From Daejeonia sp002484105 (GTDB lineage: Bacteria; Bacteroidota; Bacteroidia; Flavobacteriales; Weeksellaceae): a stretch of 64,000 bases of DNA. Positions 8,130-16,446 of the stretch are shown here, in pieces. The DNA is taken from assembly GCF_051175565.1 (NCBI RefSeq), contig NZ_CP195105.1, positions 3,100,001 through 3,164,000 of the forward strand, read 5' to 3'. The notes under the pieces were generated by a model. It was not told the origin of the DNA. It saw only the letters and a program-made list of their open reading frames with translations, and searched no databases. Position numbers and translations under genes: made by a program. Each line of letters opens with the position of its first letter. Position 1 is the first letter of the stretch.

Positions 8130-10784
8130 ATGAAACTTTTCTTCCATATTAATTTTGTAACCAAATTCGGAGAAAGTCTGCAGCTCGTGATTCTTGAAGA
8201 AGGTCAGGAGCCTAAAACCTACGACATGCAGTATGCTGAACAGGGCAACTGGAATGCCGAAGTGGATTATTTCTCCAGAGCACTTTCATACCAGTACCGG
8301 CTGGTGAATACCGACCACCAGATTCTGGATGAGGAATACGCGCTTCATCACCTGAATCTGTCCCATAACTATCACGAATTTCAGATCTATGATGTCTGGA
8401 ACAAGAAAAACTTTCCGGAAAACTACCTCAACAACAAGATCCTCAAGAATAAACTGAGCGGTTTCCAACCCGAAAAACTGTCAGTCCTGAAAAAGCATAC
8501 CCATCATTTCCGGATAGAAGCGCCATTGTACCATCCCGACTGGCGACTTGTTTTGATCGGCAATGTGGAAGCCCTCGGTAGCTGGGAATACCTGAAAACC
8601 GTTCCGATGAAACAGACTGATTTCGGGATATGGGAAATAACCGTTACTGTACCCGACAACCAGCTGATTTATTACAAATACGGCATCATGAATACCGAAA
8701 CAGGGGTTGTTTTCGACCTGGAATACGGTGACAACCGATGGGTATATGCCAATACTGACCCCAATATTATTCTCGTAAAAGCAGATCATTTCTTCCGCTA
8801 TAAAGCCTGGGAACTCTATCATGCCGCAGGCGTTGCCGTTCCGGTATTTTCCCTGCGTTCCGAAAAAGGTTTTGGCGTAGGCGAGTTTTCCGACCTCAAA
8901 GCGCTGGCAGACTGGGCGAAAATGTGCAGCCTTGGCATTGTCCAGATTCTTCCTGTCAATGATACAACTGCCGGTTATTCCTGGACAGATTCTTATCCTT
9001 ATGCAGCAATATCTGTCTATGCACTGCATCCGCAGTATGTTTCCCTGGAAGACCTGGACTATAAAATCCCCGCTAAACTTCAAAAAGAATACCTGGCAGA
9101 AAAAGCTGCGCTGAACAATGAAAGCCAGATTGATTACGAAAAAATGATTTCCGGAAAATGGAAATATCTGAAAGCTGTTTTCCAGGAGAACAAAGAAAAA
9201 ATCTATAAGGACCGCGAATTCAGAAAATTCCTGAAAGACCGCGAATCGTGGTTGCTTCCGTATGCTGCATTCTGCGTACAGCGCGACAAATACAAAACAC
9301 CGGATTTCAGTTCCTGGAAAACACACAAGAAATATATTCCCGGCAAAGTAGCCGCCTTCTTTTCGCCAAAAAGCAAAGATTATGAAACAGCAATGCTCCA
9401 TGCATGGGTACAGTATCAGCTACATTTGCAGCTTTTGGATGCCATTGAATATATACACAGTCTCGGAATTTCCCTGAAAGGCGATTTGCCTATAGGGATC
9501 TACCGCCATTCTGTAGAAGCCTGGACAGAGCCGGAACTTTTTGGTATGGATTTTCAGGCTGGTGCACCGCCGGATCAGTTTACAGATCTTGGGCAGAACT
9601 GGGGCTTCCCTACCTATAACTGGGAGAAAATGAAGGAAAACGGATACCAGTGGTGGAAAAACCGCTTCAAGGCATTGGAGCAGTATTTTGATGCAATGCG
9701 TATTGATCACATTCTTGGCTTTTTCCGGATATGGAGAATTCCTTATTCTGCTACACAGGGCATTATGGGATACTTCTACCCCGCAGTACCCGTAACCGAA
9801 GACGAGTTCCGGATGCGCAATATTCCGTTCAACTACGAACGCTTCTGCAAACCTGTCATCAACGATCAGATTCTCTGGGATCATTTTGGAAACGAAAAAG
9901 ACAATATTTCCGGGTTCTTTATGAATCATCATTTTGACGGAACGTATTCTTTTAAAGATGAATTTAATACCCAGCGGAAACTTCGCGAATATTTTGACAT
10001 ACATCCACATCCATGGGCAGAAGAAAAACTCATTTCCCTTTGTGCCAATGTACTGTTCCTGACAGAGGAAAGAGAAGGAAACACCGTTTATCATCCCCGT
10101 TTTAATCTCTCCAAAACAGAATCCTACCGATATCTTTCGGATGGTGAAAAACATCAGATTGATGAACTGTATGTGGATTATTTCTTCCGCCGCCAGGATG
10201 CCTTGTGGTATCAAAGTGCAATGGAAAAGCTTCCCGTTATTCTCAATGCTACCGATATGCTGATTTGTGGTGAAGATCTGGGACTCGTCCCTGACTGTGT
10301 TCCCCAGGTGATGGACAGACTGGGCATCACCGCATTAAAAGTACAGCGAATGCCTGCAGATAACAGTCCGTGGTATAACCCTAAAGAAGCCTCCTATCTG
10401 AATGTAGTGACCGCCTCTTCTCATGACAGTTCCACACTGCGGCAGTGGTGGCACGAAAACCGGGATCTTGTGATGCGCTATTTCCATAGCCAGCTGAACC
10501 TCAACGGCACCCCGCCGTGGGATCTGGAGCCGGAAATTGCCGAAATCATCATGAAGCAGCATTTATACAACAATGCTATGCTGGCGATTTTCCCGCTGCA
10601 GGAATATCTTGCGACCGACCGGCAATTGGTAAATCCTGATGAAAATGCCGAACGCATCAACGATCCGGCGGTATTTCCACACTATTGGCGATACCGCATG
10701 CATCTTGATCTGGACGAACTGAAAAAGCACACCGGATTCAGTGCCAAAATTGAAAACTGGGTGCAGGACAGCGGTCGAAGTTAA
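8130..10784 (+). CDS. malQ: 4-alpha-glucanotransferase with tandem CBM20 domains
   Basis: GH77 amylomaltase that transfers alpha-1,4-glucan segments in glycogen and maltodextrin metabolism; probably cytoplasmic since no signal peptide is seen. The 884-residue length, far above the ~500-650 of simple MalQ, comes from two N-terminal starch-binding CBM20 modules (about residues 1-110 and 120-225; the second contains LIGNVEALGSWEY) and an insertion in the catalytic domain. This is the plant DPE2-like layout. The catalytic triad is visible: D526 in MRIDHILGFF, E715 in CGEDLG and D766 in SSHDSSTLRQWW. It is a single transcription unit with its own terminator. Confidence 0.93.
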   Translation: MKLFFHINFVTKFGESLQLVILEEGQEPKTYDMQYAEQGNWNAEVDYFSRALSYQYRLVNTDHQILDEEYALHHLNLSHNYHEFQIYDVWNKKNFPENYLNNKILKNKLSGFQPEKLSVLKKHTHHFRIEAPLYHPDWRLVLIGNVEALGSWEYLKTVPMKQTDFGIWEITVTVPDNQLIYYKYGIMNTETGVVFDLEYGDNRWVYANTDPNIILVKADHFFRYKAWELYHAAGVAVPVFSLRSEKGFGVGEFSDLKALADWAKMCSLGIVQILPVNDTTAGYSWTDSYPYAAISVYALHPQYVSLEDLDYKIPAKLQKEYLAEKAALNNESQIDYEKMISGKWKYLKAVFQENKEKIYKDREFRKFLKDRESWLLPYAAFCVQRDKYKTPDFSSWKTHKKYIPGKVAAFFSPKSKDYETAMLHAWVQYQLHLQLLDAIEYIHSLGISLKGDLPIGIYRHSVEAWTEPELFGMDFQAGAPPDQFTDLGQNWGFPTYNWEKMKENGYQWWKNRFKALEQYFDAMRIDHILGFFRIWRIPYSATQGIMGYFYPAVPVTEDEFRMRNIPFNYERFCKPVINDQILWDHFGNEKDNISGFFMNHHFDGTYSFKDEFNTQRKLREYFDIHPHPWAEEKLISLCANVLFLTEEREGNTVYHPRFNLSKTESYRYLSDGEKHQIDELYVDYFFRRQDALWYQSAMEKLPVILNATDMLICGEDLGLVPDCVPQVMDRLGITALKVQRMPADNSPWYNPKEASYLNVVTASSHDSSTLRQWWHENRDLVMRYFHSQLNLNGTPPWDLEPEIAEIIMKQHLYNNAMLAIFPLQEYLATDRQLVNPDENAERINDPAVFPHYWRYRMHLDLDELKKHTGFSAKIENWVQDSGRS

Positions 10785-10813
10785 AATTATTTAACACTGA
10801 TAATCAGAATATT

Positions 10814-10850
10814 AAAGGAAGTTATAGCATTATGCTTTAACTTCCTTTTC
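10814..10850 (+). terminator. Terminator after malQ
   Basis: Eleven-base inverted repeat AAAGGAAGTTA / TAACTTCCTTT followed by T-rich sequence, 30 bp after the malQ stop. Confidence 0.8.
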
Positions 10851-10912
10851 GTTTTGGTATCTTATTAGATGAGAACAGATGAAATAGACATCAATATAAA
10901 AAACGACTCAAA

Positions 10913-11869
10913 ATGAAAAAAATATTATTGACATTATCACTGGCCTTTTCGGCATTAGGATTCGGACAGTATTCACAGGACGGGTATGGCTATGGAAACA
11001 GCGATGGCTGGTATGATACCTACGATGAGGGATATTTTCCGGATGATTATTATTATAATTATCCCAACGATTATTACTCTGACGACTATTATCAGAGTAT
11101 GTATAATGACTACAGAAACAGTGTTGTTTCCATCAACTGGAACAGATTCTTTGTTGACGCACGGCTGACACCATATCAGATAAATCTTATTATTGATCTC
11201 AACCGTCAGTTTCCTTCCTTTTCTGTATGGAATTCTTATTACAGAGCCAATCCGGTACGCTGGTATTATGACAGATTCTATGCATTGAGAGAGATTCTCG
11301 GTTCACAGATTTTTGTGATTTTCCAAAATGATTTTTATAACGGTTACAGTCCCGTGGTATACTATACCAATTACTGGAGAGACTACTACCGCCCAAGATT
11401 TGTGTGCAGACCGAGATACCGTAATGTCAATATATCCTTATACAGGGTAAACCGTTATGATCTTCACAGAGACCGCGGAAACCATTTTGGATGGAATCAG
11501 GCAAATCCCCATAACCCCGGAATTTCCGGAAACAACGGAAGAGTGGGAGCATCCAACAGAAATATAAATCCTGGAAGAAATTCCGGTATCATACAAAACC
11601 GTCCGTTTTCTTCAACCCGCAATGACGGTTTCCGAAACGGCAGTACAAGTTCTGTAGAAAATTCGCGCAGAGAACTGCCCAACAGTATCAGAACAGAAAG
11701 ATCTGACAACGGAAACATGAGGGTTCAGGGCGGTTTCCGAAATGGGGCATCATCCGAAATGCGAAACAGATCCGAACGGATTTCTCAGCCAAAATCATCA
11801 GACAAAAGAGATTCCGGCAGCAGCAGAACCTCTTCCAGAAATACGGGAATGCGGTTTACGTCAAGATAA
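10913..11869 (+). CDS. Tyr/Asp-rich secreted protein of unknown function
   Basis: I do not recognise a family. The 318 residues begin with a Sec signal peptide (MKKILLTLSLAFSALGFGQ). A strongly acidic Tyr/Asp/Asn segment follows (about residues 20-65), then a middle region rich in Tyr, Trp and Arg (about 70-185). The C-terminal third is basic, low in complexity and rich in Arg, Ser, Asn and Gly. It contains many NGR/RNSG-like stretches. The composition suggests an envelope or extracellular protein with charge-segregated ends. It converges on the ribosomal operon across a shared terminator. Confidence 0.75.
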   Translation: MKKILLTLSLAFSALGFGQYSQDGYGYGNSDGWYDTYDEGYFPDDYYYNYPNDYYSDDYYQSMYNDYRNSVVSINWNRFFVDARLTPYQINLIIDLNRQFPSFSVWNSYYRANPVRWYYDRFYALREILGSQIFVIFQNDFYNGYSPVVYYTNYWRDYYRPRFVCRPRYRNVNISLYRVNRYDLHRDRGNHFGWNQANPHNPGISGNNGRVGASNRNINPGRNSGIIQNRPFSSTRNDGFRNGSTSSVENSRRELPNSIRTERSDNGNMRVQGGFRNGASSEMRNRSERISQPKSSDKRDSGSSRTSSRNTGMRFTSR

Positions 11870-11951
11870 TATCTAATGGAAATCCTAAAAATGCACCTAA
11901 ATGCAGAGCCAATATCGACCGGAACTAATATGAATTGAGCTCTTATAAAAA

Positions 11952-11986
11952 TAAAAATCCTGTCTTTTGTGAGACAGGATTTTTTT
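11952..11986. terminator. Bidirectional terminator after rplL
   Basis: AAAAATCCTGTC TTTTGTGA GACAGGATTTTTTT, a near-perfect stem with A and T runs on both sides. It closes the rplKAJL operon on the minus strand and the secreted-protein gene on the plus strand. Confidence 0.88.
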
Positions 11987-12001
11987 ATCTGGAAACAGAA
12001 A

Positions 12002-12373
12002 TTATTTCAATTCTACTTCAGCTCCAGCTTCTTCGAGCTGTTTTTTCAGAGCTTCAGCTTCATCTTTAGGAACTCCCTGTTTGATTGCTGAAGGAGCACC
12101 ATCCACGATATCTTTTGCTTCTTTAAGTCCCGCACCTGTTAAATCTTTAACGAGTTTAACTACAGCAAGTTTGGAAGCACCTGCAGCTTTCAGGATTACG
12201 TCGAATTCTGTTTTTTCTTCTGCAGCGGCAGCACCATCGCCACCACCAGCAACTACTACTGCAGCAGCAGCAGGTTCAATTCCGTATTCATCCTTAAGGA
12301 TTGCTGCCAATTCGTTTACGTCTTTTACAGTAAGGTTAACAAGCGTTTCCGCTAAATTTTTTAAATCTGACAT
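12002..12373 (-). CDS. rplL: 50S ribosomal protein L7/L12
   Basis: The stalk protein that recruits translation GTPases. The 123 residues show the N-terminal dimerisation helix region, the Ala-rich hinge (about residues 33-52) and the conserved C-terminal domain with KVIK-like GAGLKEAKDIVDG. It is the last gene of the rplK-rplA-rplJ-rplL operon and is followed directly by a strong terminator instead of rpoB. Confidence 0.97.
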   Translation of the reverse strand: MSDLKNLAETLVNLTVKDVNELAAILKDEYGIEPAAAAVVVAGGGDGAAAAEEKTEFDVILKAAGASKLAVVKLVKDLTGAGLKEAKDIVDGAPSAIKQGVPKDEAEALKKQLEEAGAEVELK

Positions 12374-12424
12374 TGTTGTAATGTTTTTGTTGTTGTACGA
12401 TTATATGATTTTTTTGAGTGTCTG

Positions 12425-12955
12425 TTATTCGGCAGCAGGAGTTTCTGTTTCCTCTGTACCGGCTTCAGCTGCGCCTTCGTGCTTATTTTCAAGCGCAGAG
12501 ATAAGTCTCTTGATTGGGGACTGCAGCAATCCGATGATTTCTCCTACCATTTCTTCTTTAGACTTGATGTTGGAAAGTGCATCGAGGTTTTCGTCTCCCA
12601 GATAGAAGGTTTCCTGCAGATAAGCAGATTTCAGTGCAGGGATGGCTGCTGCTTTTCTGAACGATTTGATCAGTTTTGCAGGTCCGTTTGCTGTTTCAGA
12701 AATCATCAGGGCAGAATTTCCTTTAAATGTATCAAACATTTCGGAGAAATCTACACCGTCAAGTTGCTCCATCGCTTTCTGTAAAAGGGTATTTTTCACC
12801 ACTTTTACTTTGATATTGTTTTTGAAAGCCTGTCTTCTGAAATCTGAAGTCTGAGAAGCATTCAATCCTTCAAGACTTGCCACGTAGATGTTTTTGGCAT
12901 CCTGCAGCAGATCTTTAATTTCCTGTATTACTACTACTTTTTCTTCTTTTGTCAT
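12425..12955 (-). CDS. rplJ: 50S ribosomal protein L10
   Basis: Anchors L7/L12 dimers on the ribosome; in other bacteria L10-L12 also represses its own operon. The 176 residues begin with MTKEEKVVVIQEIKDLL and carry the long C-terminal helix that binds L12, with an acidic Thr/Ala/Glu tail. It lies 12 bp downstream of rplA and 51 bp upstream of rplL. Confidence 0.96.
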   Translation of the reverse strand: MTKEEKVVVIQEIKDLLQDAKNIYVASLEGLNASQTSDFRRQAFKNNIKVKVVKNTLLQKAMEQLDGVDFSEMFDTFKGNSALMISETANGPAKLIKSFRKAAAIPALKSAYLQETFYLGDENLDALSNIKSKEEMVGEIIGLLQSPIKRLISALENKHEGAAEAGTEETETPAAE

Positions 12956-12967
12956 GTCGTTCAGATT

Positions 12968-13660
12968 TTAGTTTACAGATTTTGTATCAATTGCAATACC
13001 CGGACTCATGGTAGAAGACAAGTAAATGCTTTTCACATAAATTCCTTTGGCGGCAGTCGGTTTCAGTTTCAGCAGGGTCTGAATCAGCTCCTGTGCATTT
13101 TCTCTGAGCTTGGCAGCATCGAAAGACACTTTACCAATTGCAGCGTGTACAATACCGTATTTGTCTACTTTAAAATCAATTTTACCGGATTTTACTTCAG
13201 ATACTGCTTTGCCTACTTCCATAGTTACAGTACCGGATTTAGGGTTAGGCATCAGCCCTCTTGGTCCGAGGATTCTACCGAGCGGTCCCAGTTTACCCAT
13301 TACGGCTGGCATGGTAACGATAACGTCAACATCCGTCCATCCGCTTTTGATTTTATCAAGATATTCATCCAGTCCGACATAGTCTGCACCGGCAGCTTTA
13401 GCTTCCGCTTCTTTGTCCGGAGTCACGAGAGCGAGAACTCTCACATCTTTACCGGTACCGTGTGGCAGAGAGACCACGCCTCTCACCATCTGGTTGGCTT
13501 TTCTCGGGTCTACCCCAAGTCTTACTGCTATATCAACAGAAGCGTCAAATTTGGCTGTATTTACTTCTTTTACCAAAGCGGAACCTTCATCGAGGCTGTA
13601 CGCTTTTCCTTTTTCAACTTTGCTTAAAGCTTCTTTTTGCTTTTTTGTCAATTTTGCCAT
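12968..13660 (-). CDS. rplA: 50S ribosomal protein L1
   Basis: Binds 23S rRNA at the L1 stalk. The 230 residues carry the family landmarks: MVRGVVSLPHGTGK, the GRILGPRGLMPNPKSGTV signature, and the C-terminal KGIYVKSIYLSSTMSPG. It lies 11 bp downstream of rplK. In many bacteria L1 represses its own operon by binding the leader mRNA; whether that holds here cannot be seen. Confidence 0.97.
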   Translation of the reverse strand: MAKLTKKQKEALSKVEKGKAYSLDEGSALVKEVNTAKFDASVDIAVRLGVDPRKANQMVRGVVSLPHGTGKDVRVLALVTPDKEAEAKAAGADYVGLDEYLDKIKSGWTDVDVIVTMPAVMGKLGPLGRILGPRGLMPNPKSGTVTMEVGKAVSEVKSGKIDFKVDKYGIVHAAIGKVSFDAAKLRENAQELIQTLLKLKPTAAKGIYVKSIYLSSTMSPGIAIDTKSVN

Positions 13661-13671
13661 TTCGATAAGTT

Positions 13672-14115
13672 TTAAGCGTTAGCGGGTTTAGGCCCTGTTA
13701 CTTTCAATCCCATAGAACGTGCTGTACCTGCGATCATGCTCATTGCAGAATCCAGTGTGAAGCAGTTCAGGTCAGTCATTTTATCCTCAGCGATTTTTTT
13801 CACCTGTTCCCAGGTTACGGCACCTACTTTGTTTCTGTTAGGCTCACCGGAACCTCCTTTTACCTTAGCAGCCTCCATCAGCTGGATTGCAGCAGGCGGA
13901 GTTTTAATTACAAATTCGAAGGATTTGTCTTCGTAAACTGTAATGACTACTGGCAGAATCTGTCCGGCTTTGTCCTGAGTTCTTCCGTTAAACTGTTTAC
14001 AAAACTCCATGATGTTCACACCGGCAGACCCCAATGCAGGACCTACTGGTGGGGAAGGGTTTGCAGCACCTCCTTTCACCTGAAGTTTTACCATTTTAAA
14101 GACTTTCTTAGCCAT
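13672..14115 (-). CDS. rplK: 50S ribosomal protein L11
   Basis: Forms the GTPase-associated centre with 23S rRNA. The 147 residues show the proline-rich N-terminus NPSPPVGPALGSAGVNIMEFC and the conserved C-terminal RNA-binding domain. It is the first gene of the operon. An exact -7 box lies ~100 bp upstream. The usual upstream partners nusG and secE are absent; an operon of small secreted proteins occupies that place. Confidence 0.97.
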   Translation of the reverse strand: MAKKVFKMVKLQVKGGAANPSPPVGPALGSAGVNIMEFCKQFNGRTQDKAGQILPVVITVYEDKSFEFVIKTPPAAIQLMEAAKVKGGSGEPNRNKVGAVTWEQVKKIAEDKMTDLNCFTLDSAMSMIAGTARSMGLKVTGPKPANA

Positions 14116-14213
14116 TTCTTTTTGTTTAAGTTTTGAATACTAAATGAATTTGGAAGCATTTATTATTCGGCAAAGCTGCATGCTCACAAATCGCAACTCT
14201 GCTTTTCGGATTG

Positions 14214-14221
14214 CAAAAGTA
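14214..14221 (-). promoter_or_regulatory. -7 promoter box of rplKAJL
   Basis: Reads TACTTTTG on the minus strand, an exact TAnnTTTG match, leaving a ~95-nt leader before rplK. A T-rich stretch lies where the -33 element would be. It sits between the terminator of the upstream operon and rplK, so the ribosomal operon appears to start here. Confidence 0.65.
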
Positions 14222-14233
14222 TAAAAAAAAAAT

Positions 14234-14262
14234 AAATCAGCAAACGGAATCTGCTGATTTTT
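14234..14262 (-). terminator. Terminator of the three-gene secreted-protein operon
   Basis: Stem TCAGCA/TGCTGA with a T-run on the minus-strand side, 30 bp after the stop of the gene ending at 14291 and just before the rplK promoter. Confidence 0.75.
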
Positions 14263-14290
14263 AGAATTATTATCGATATCCCGCCAGAAA

Positions 14291-14986
14291 TCAGAATCCT
14301 GCCGGAACAGGAATACTGTGCTGCGAATGGTTGCTGCCGTCTGTACCGCCAAGGTCTTTGCCTGCATCCGGAATATTCTGTTTGGAAATCAGGTACCGGT
14401 ATGCTACCATGTAGAATTCCACCTGATAATTATTATGGTAACCGATACTTTCTTCATTGATTTTCACAAGTTTACTGTCAGTAAACCGGGCTTTCAGATG
14501 CCATTTGTTATCAGCACCTTTAAAAGCCATCACTTCGGGTGATCCCTGCTTACCTTTTATCGTTGACAAATCATTATGCTGCAGCCCCACATTGGTTCCT
14601 CCGTTATCTATTTTAAAGGAATAGTTGTGAACCACAAGAATGTATTTGTCAGCATCAATCAGTGTATTGAAGTCTGCAACTCCGGTATTGGGTACATTGG
14701 TAAGTGTCAGTTTGATATAGTTGAAGAGCCCGTCATACTCCGGATATACCTCGAGATGTGTAGCCGCCGAAGAATTATCTTCGGATGATGCCATAAATTT
14801 ACCTCCTGTCATAGTGGGTTCACCCGGATTTCTCAAATAGATTTCATCTGTGTAGACATATCCGTTGACATCGAGTGTTTCCTGAGGATCTGATGTATTA
14901 ATGCCCACCTTACCGGTATATGTCTGTGCCCGAAAAAGTCCGCAAAGCACCAACAGTATATATATAGATATCTTTGTTTTCATCAT
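14291..14986 (-). CDS. Small secreted VGINT-type protein, copy 3
   Basis: Hypothetical protein of 231 residues with a signal peptide (MMKTKISIYILLVLCGLFRAQ) followed by the motif GKVGINTSDPQETLDVNG. That motif is common at the mature N-terminus of many Flavobacteriia secreted proteins. The rest looks beta-rich and contains KYILVVHNYSFK, which aligns by eye with KYVVAVSGAVF and KYLVIIASFGF in the two genes upstream. No type IX secretion C-terminal domain is evident. It is the last of three co-directional genes with gaps of 17 and 27 bp. Function unknown. Confidence 0.78.
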   Translation of the reverse strand: MMKTKISIYILLVLCGLFRAQTYTGKVGINTSDPQETLDVNGYVYTDEIYLRNPGEPTMTGGKFMASSEDNSSAATHLEVYPEYDGLFNYIKLTLTNVPNTGVADFNTLIDADKYILVVHNYSFKIDNGGTNVGLQHNDLSTIKGKQGSPEVMAFKGADNKWHLKARFTDSKLVKINEESIGYHNNYQVEFYMVAYRYLISKQNIPDAGKDLGGTDGSNHSQHSIPVPAGF

Positions 14987-15003
14987 GTTACTTTTTATTT
15001 GTT

Positions 15004-15627
15004 TTACTTTAGGCCGTCAGGAGTATTGGTTGAAGTTCCGCTATAATTACTGCCTACTGATCCGGAGTAGGTACCCCAATCTTTTACAAGTGCCTTTTCA
15101 AAGACATTAAGATCAATTTCCCATACTCCATTTTCATTGCTGTAAGTACTTCCTCCCATAAAATCAAGATTCAGTGCATGATAATCCGTGCCATTGTGAT
15201 TCACGGTCACCACTTCTGTACTGTATGCGCCAAATGTTTTGTCATTATTCCAATAAGACGAGGCACCACTGAACACAGCACCGGATACCGCCACCACATA
15301 TTTATCAACCGGCAGTCCGGTTATCAGCTGGTAGACTTTATCTTTCTGTACATTACTGATTTTAATTTTGTATTTGTTGACGGGTCCTACGCTTCTTTCG
15401 GACACATCCAGGATTTTCACTTTTCCGACAGGATTACTGTCTTTACTTCGTACGAGCAGGAATAATTTCCCAGAAGCCGGATGAGAAACATTGTCTACGA
15501 TATAAGAATCGACCAGCGTCTTCCCGACAACATCGAGAGCTCCGTTGGGATTGTTTGTGCCAATCCCCACCTGAGAATAAAGATATGCGAATGCACATAT
15601 CATCAGAGAAGATAATGCTTTTTTCAT
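15004..15627 (-). CDS. Small secreted VGINT-type protein, copy 2
   Basis: Hypothetical protein of 207 residues, the middle gene of the three-gene set. It has a signal peptide (MKKALSSLMICAFAYLYSQ), then VGIGTNNPNGALDVVGK, then a beta-rich domain with KYVVAVSGAVF and a closing segment VWEIDLNVFEKALV. The closing segment is similar in position to WTVNLLVFDREYA in copy 1. The two ends match while the middles differ, which suggests old duplicates. Exported; function unknown. Confidence 0.78.
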   Translation of the reverse strand: MKKALSSLMICAFAYLYSQVGIGTNNPNGALDVVGKTLVDSYIVDNVSHPASGKLFLLVRSKDSNPVGKVKILDVSERSVGPVNKYKIKISNVQKDKVYQLITGLPVDKYVVAVSGAVFSGASSYWNNDKTFGAYSTEVVTVNHNGTDYHALNLDFMGGSTYSNENGVWEIDLNVFEKALVKDWGTYSGSVGSNYSGTSTNTPDGLK

Positions 15628-15654
15628 GGTTTTGTGTTTTTTTAGTTAATGAAA

Positions 15655-16290
15655 TTATTGCAGAATCGCCTGTGCGGCAGTACCCGTTCCCGATGCGTTC
15701 ACAGAAAATGAGCGCGTGGTTTCGGTTGCATACTCACGGTCGAACACCAGCAGATTAACCGTCCATTCTCCTGCGGGAGCTGAAGAAAGCGGCCTGAAGC
15801 TGTCATAATCTGCTTTAAATTTCCAGGTGCCGCTGTCATAATAAGCGTAGATCTGGGGCACCGGAGTCAAATTTTCGAAGGCGGGACTGGTATTGGTAGC
15901 GCGAATGGACTGTGTAAAGCCAAATGAGGCGATGATCACCAGATATTTCGTCGAATTGATTTGGGTATCATAGGAATACACCCAGTCTTTGTCACTCGTA
16001 TGGCAGCCTATCTTAAACTGGATAAGGTTGAGAGGTGCGGGTGCCTGCGGCAAAAAGTTCTGGTTATAGGAAGTTATTTTATCATTCGGATCCTTGATCA
16101 GGAAACTGTAAGCTTCATTATCATCCAGTTTTGAGAATCCATTTCTCACACTTATTCCGGAGAATTTCATGGATCCGTTGACATGCAGTTCAGCCTCGGG
16201 CTGGTCGGTATTGATTCCCACGCGCTTTTGCGCCTGAAGCGGGAAAGGCACCAGCAGCAATGCCACCGGCAAAAAGAGCAGCGTTTTCAT
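15655..16290 (-). CDS. Small secreted VGINT-type protein, copy 1
   Basis: Hypothetical protein of 211 residues and the first gene of the three-gene set. A signal peptide (MKTLLFLPVALLLVPFPLQAQ) is followed by RVGINTDQPEAELHVNG, the shared N-terminal motif, and a beta-rich domain with KYLVIIASFGF. A -7 box at 16312-16319 leaves a leader of about 15 nt. All three genes probably share this promoter and the terminator at 14234-14262. Confidence 0.78.
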   Translation of the reverse strand: MKTLLFLPVALLLVPFPLQAQKRVGINTDQPEAELHVNGSMKFSGISVRNGFSKLDDNEAYSFLIKDPNDKITSYNQNFLPQAPAPLNLIQFKIGCHTSDKDWVYSYDTQINSTKYLVIIASFGFTQSIRATNTSPAFENLTPVPQIYAYYDSGTWKFKADYDSFRPLSSAPAGEWTVNLLVFDREYATETTRSFSVNASGTGTAAQAILQ

Positions 16291-16311
16291 ACATTTGGTT
16301 TTTAGTTTTTA

Positions 16312-16319
16312 CAAATATA
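16312..16319 (-). promoter_or_regulatory. -7 promoter box of the VGINT-protein operon
   Basis: Reads TATATTTG on the minus strand, 21 nt before the ATG at 16290. CAAA words (TTTG on the minus strand) lie further upstream, but their spacing of about 10-14 bp is short. Confidence 0.55.
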
Positions 16320-16446
16320 TGATTTTTATCAAACAAAAGCACTTTTATCATTAAAATTTTTCCAAAATAAAAAGATATACTTTAATAAATAAAGCATATT
16401 CTGTCTTTAAAGTGTATATAAAATATCTGCAAAAACCCCAAACGCT

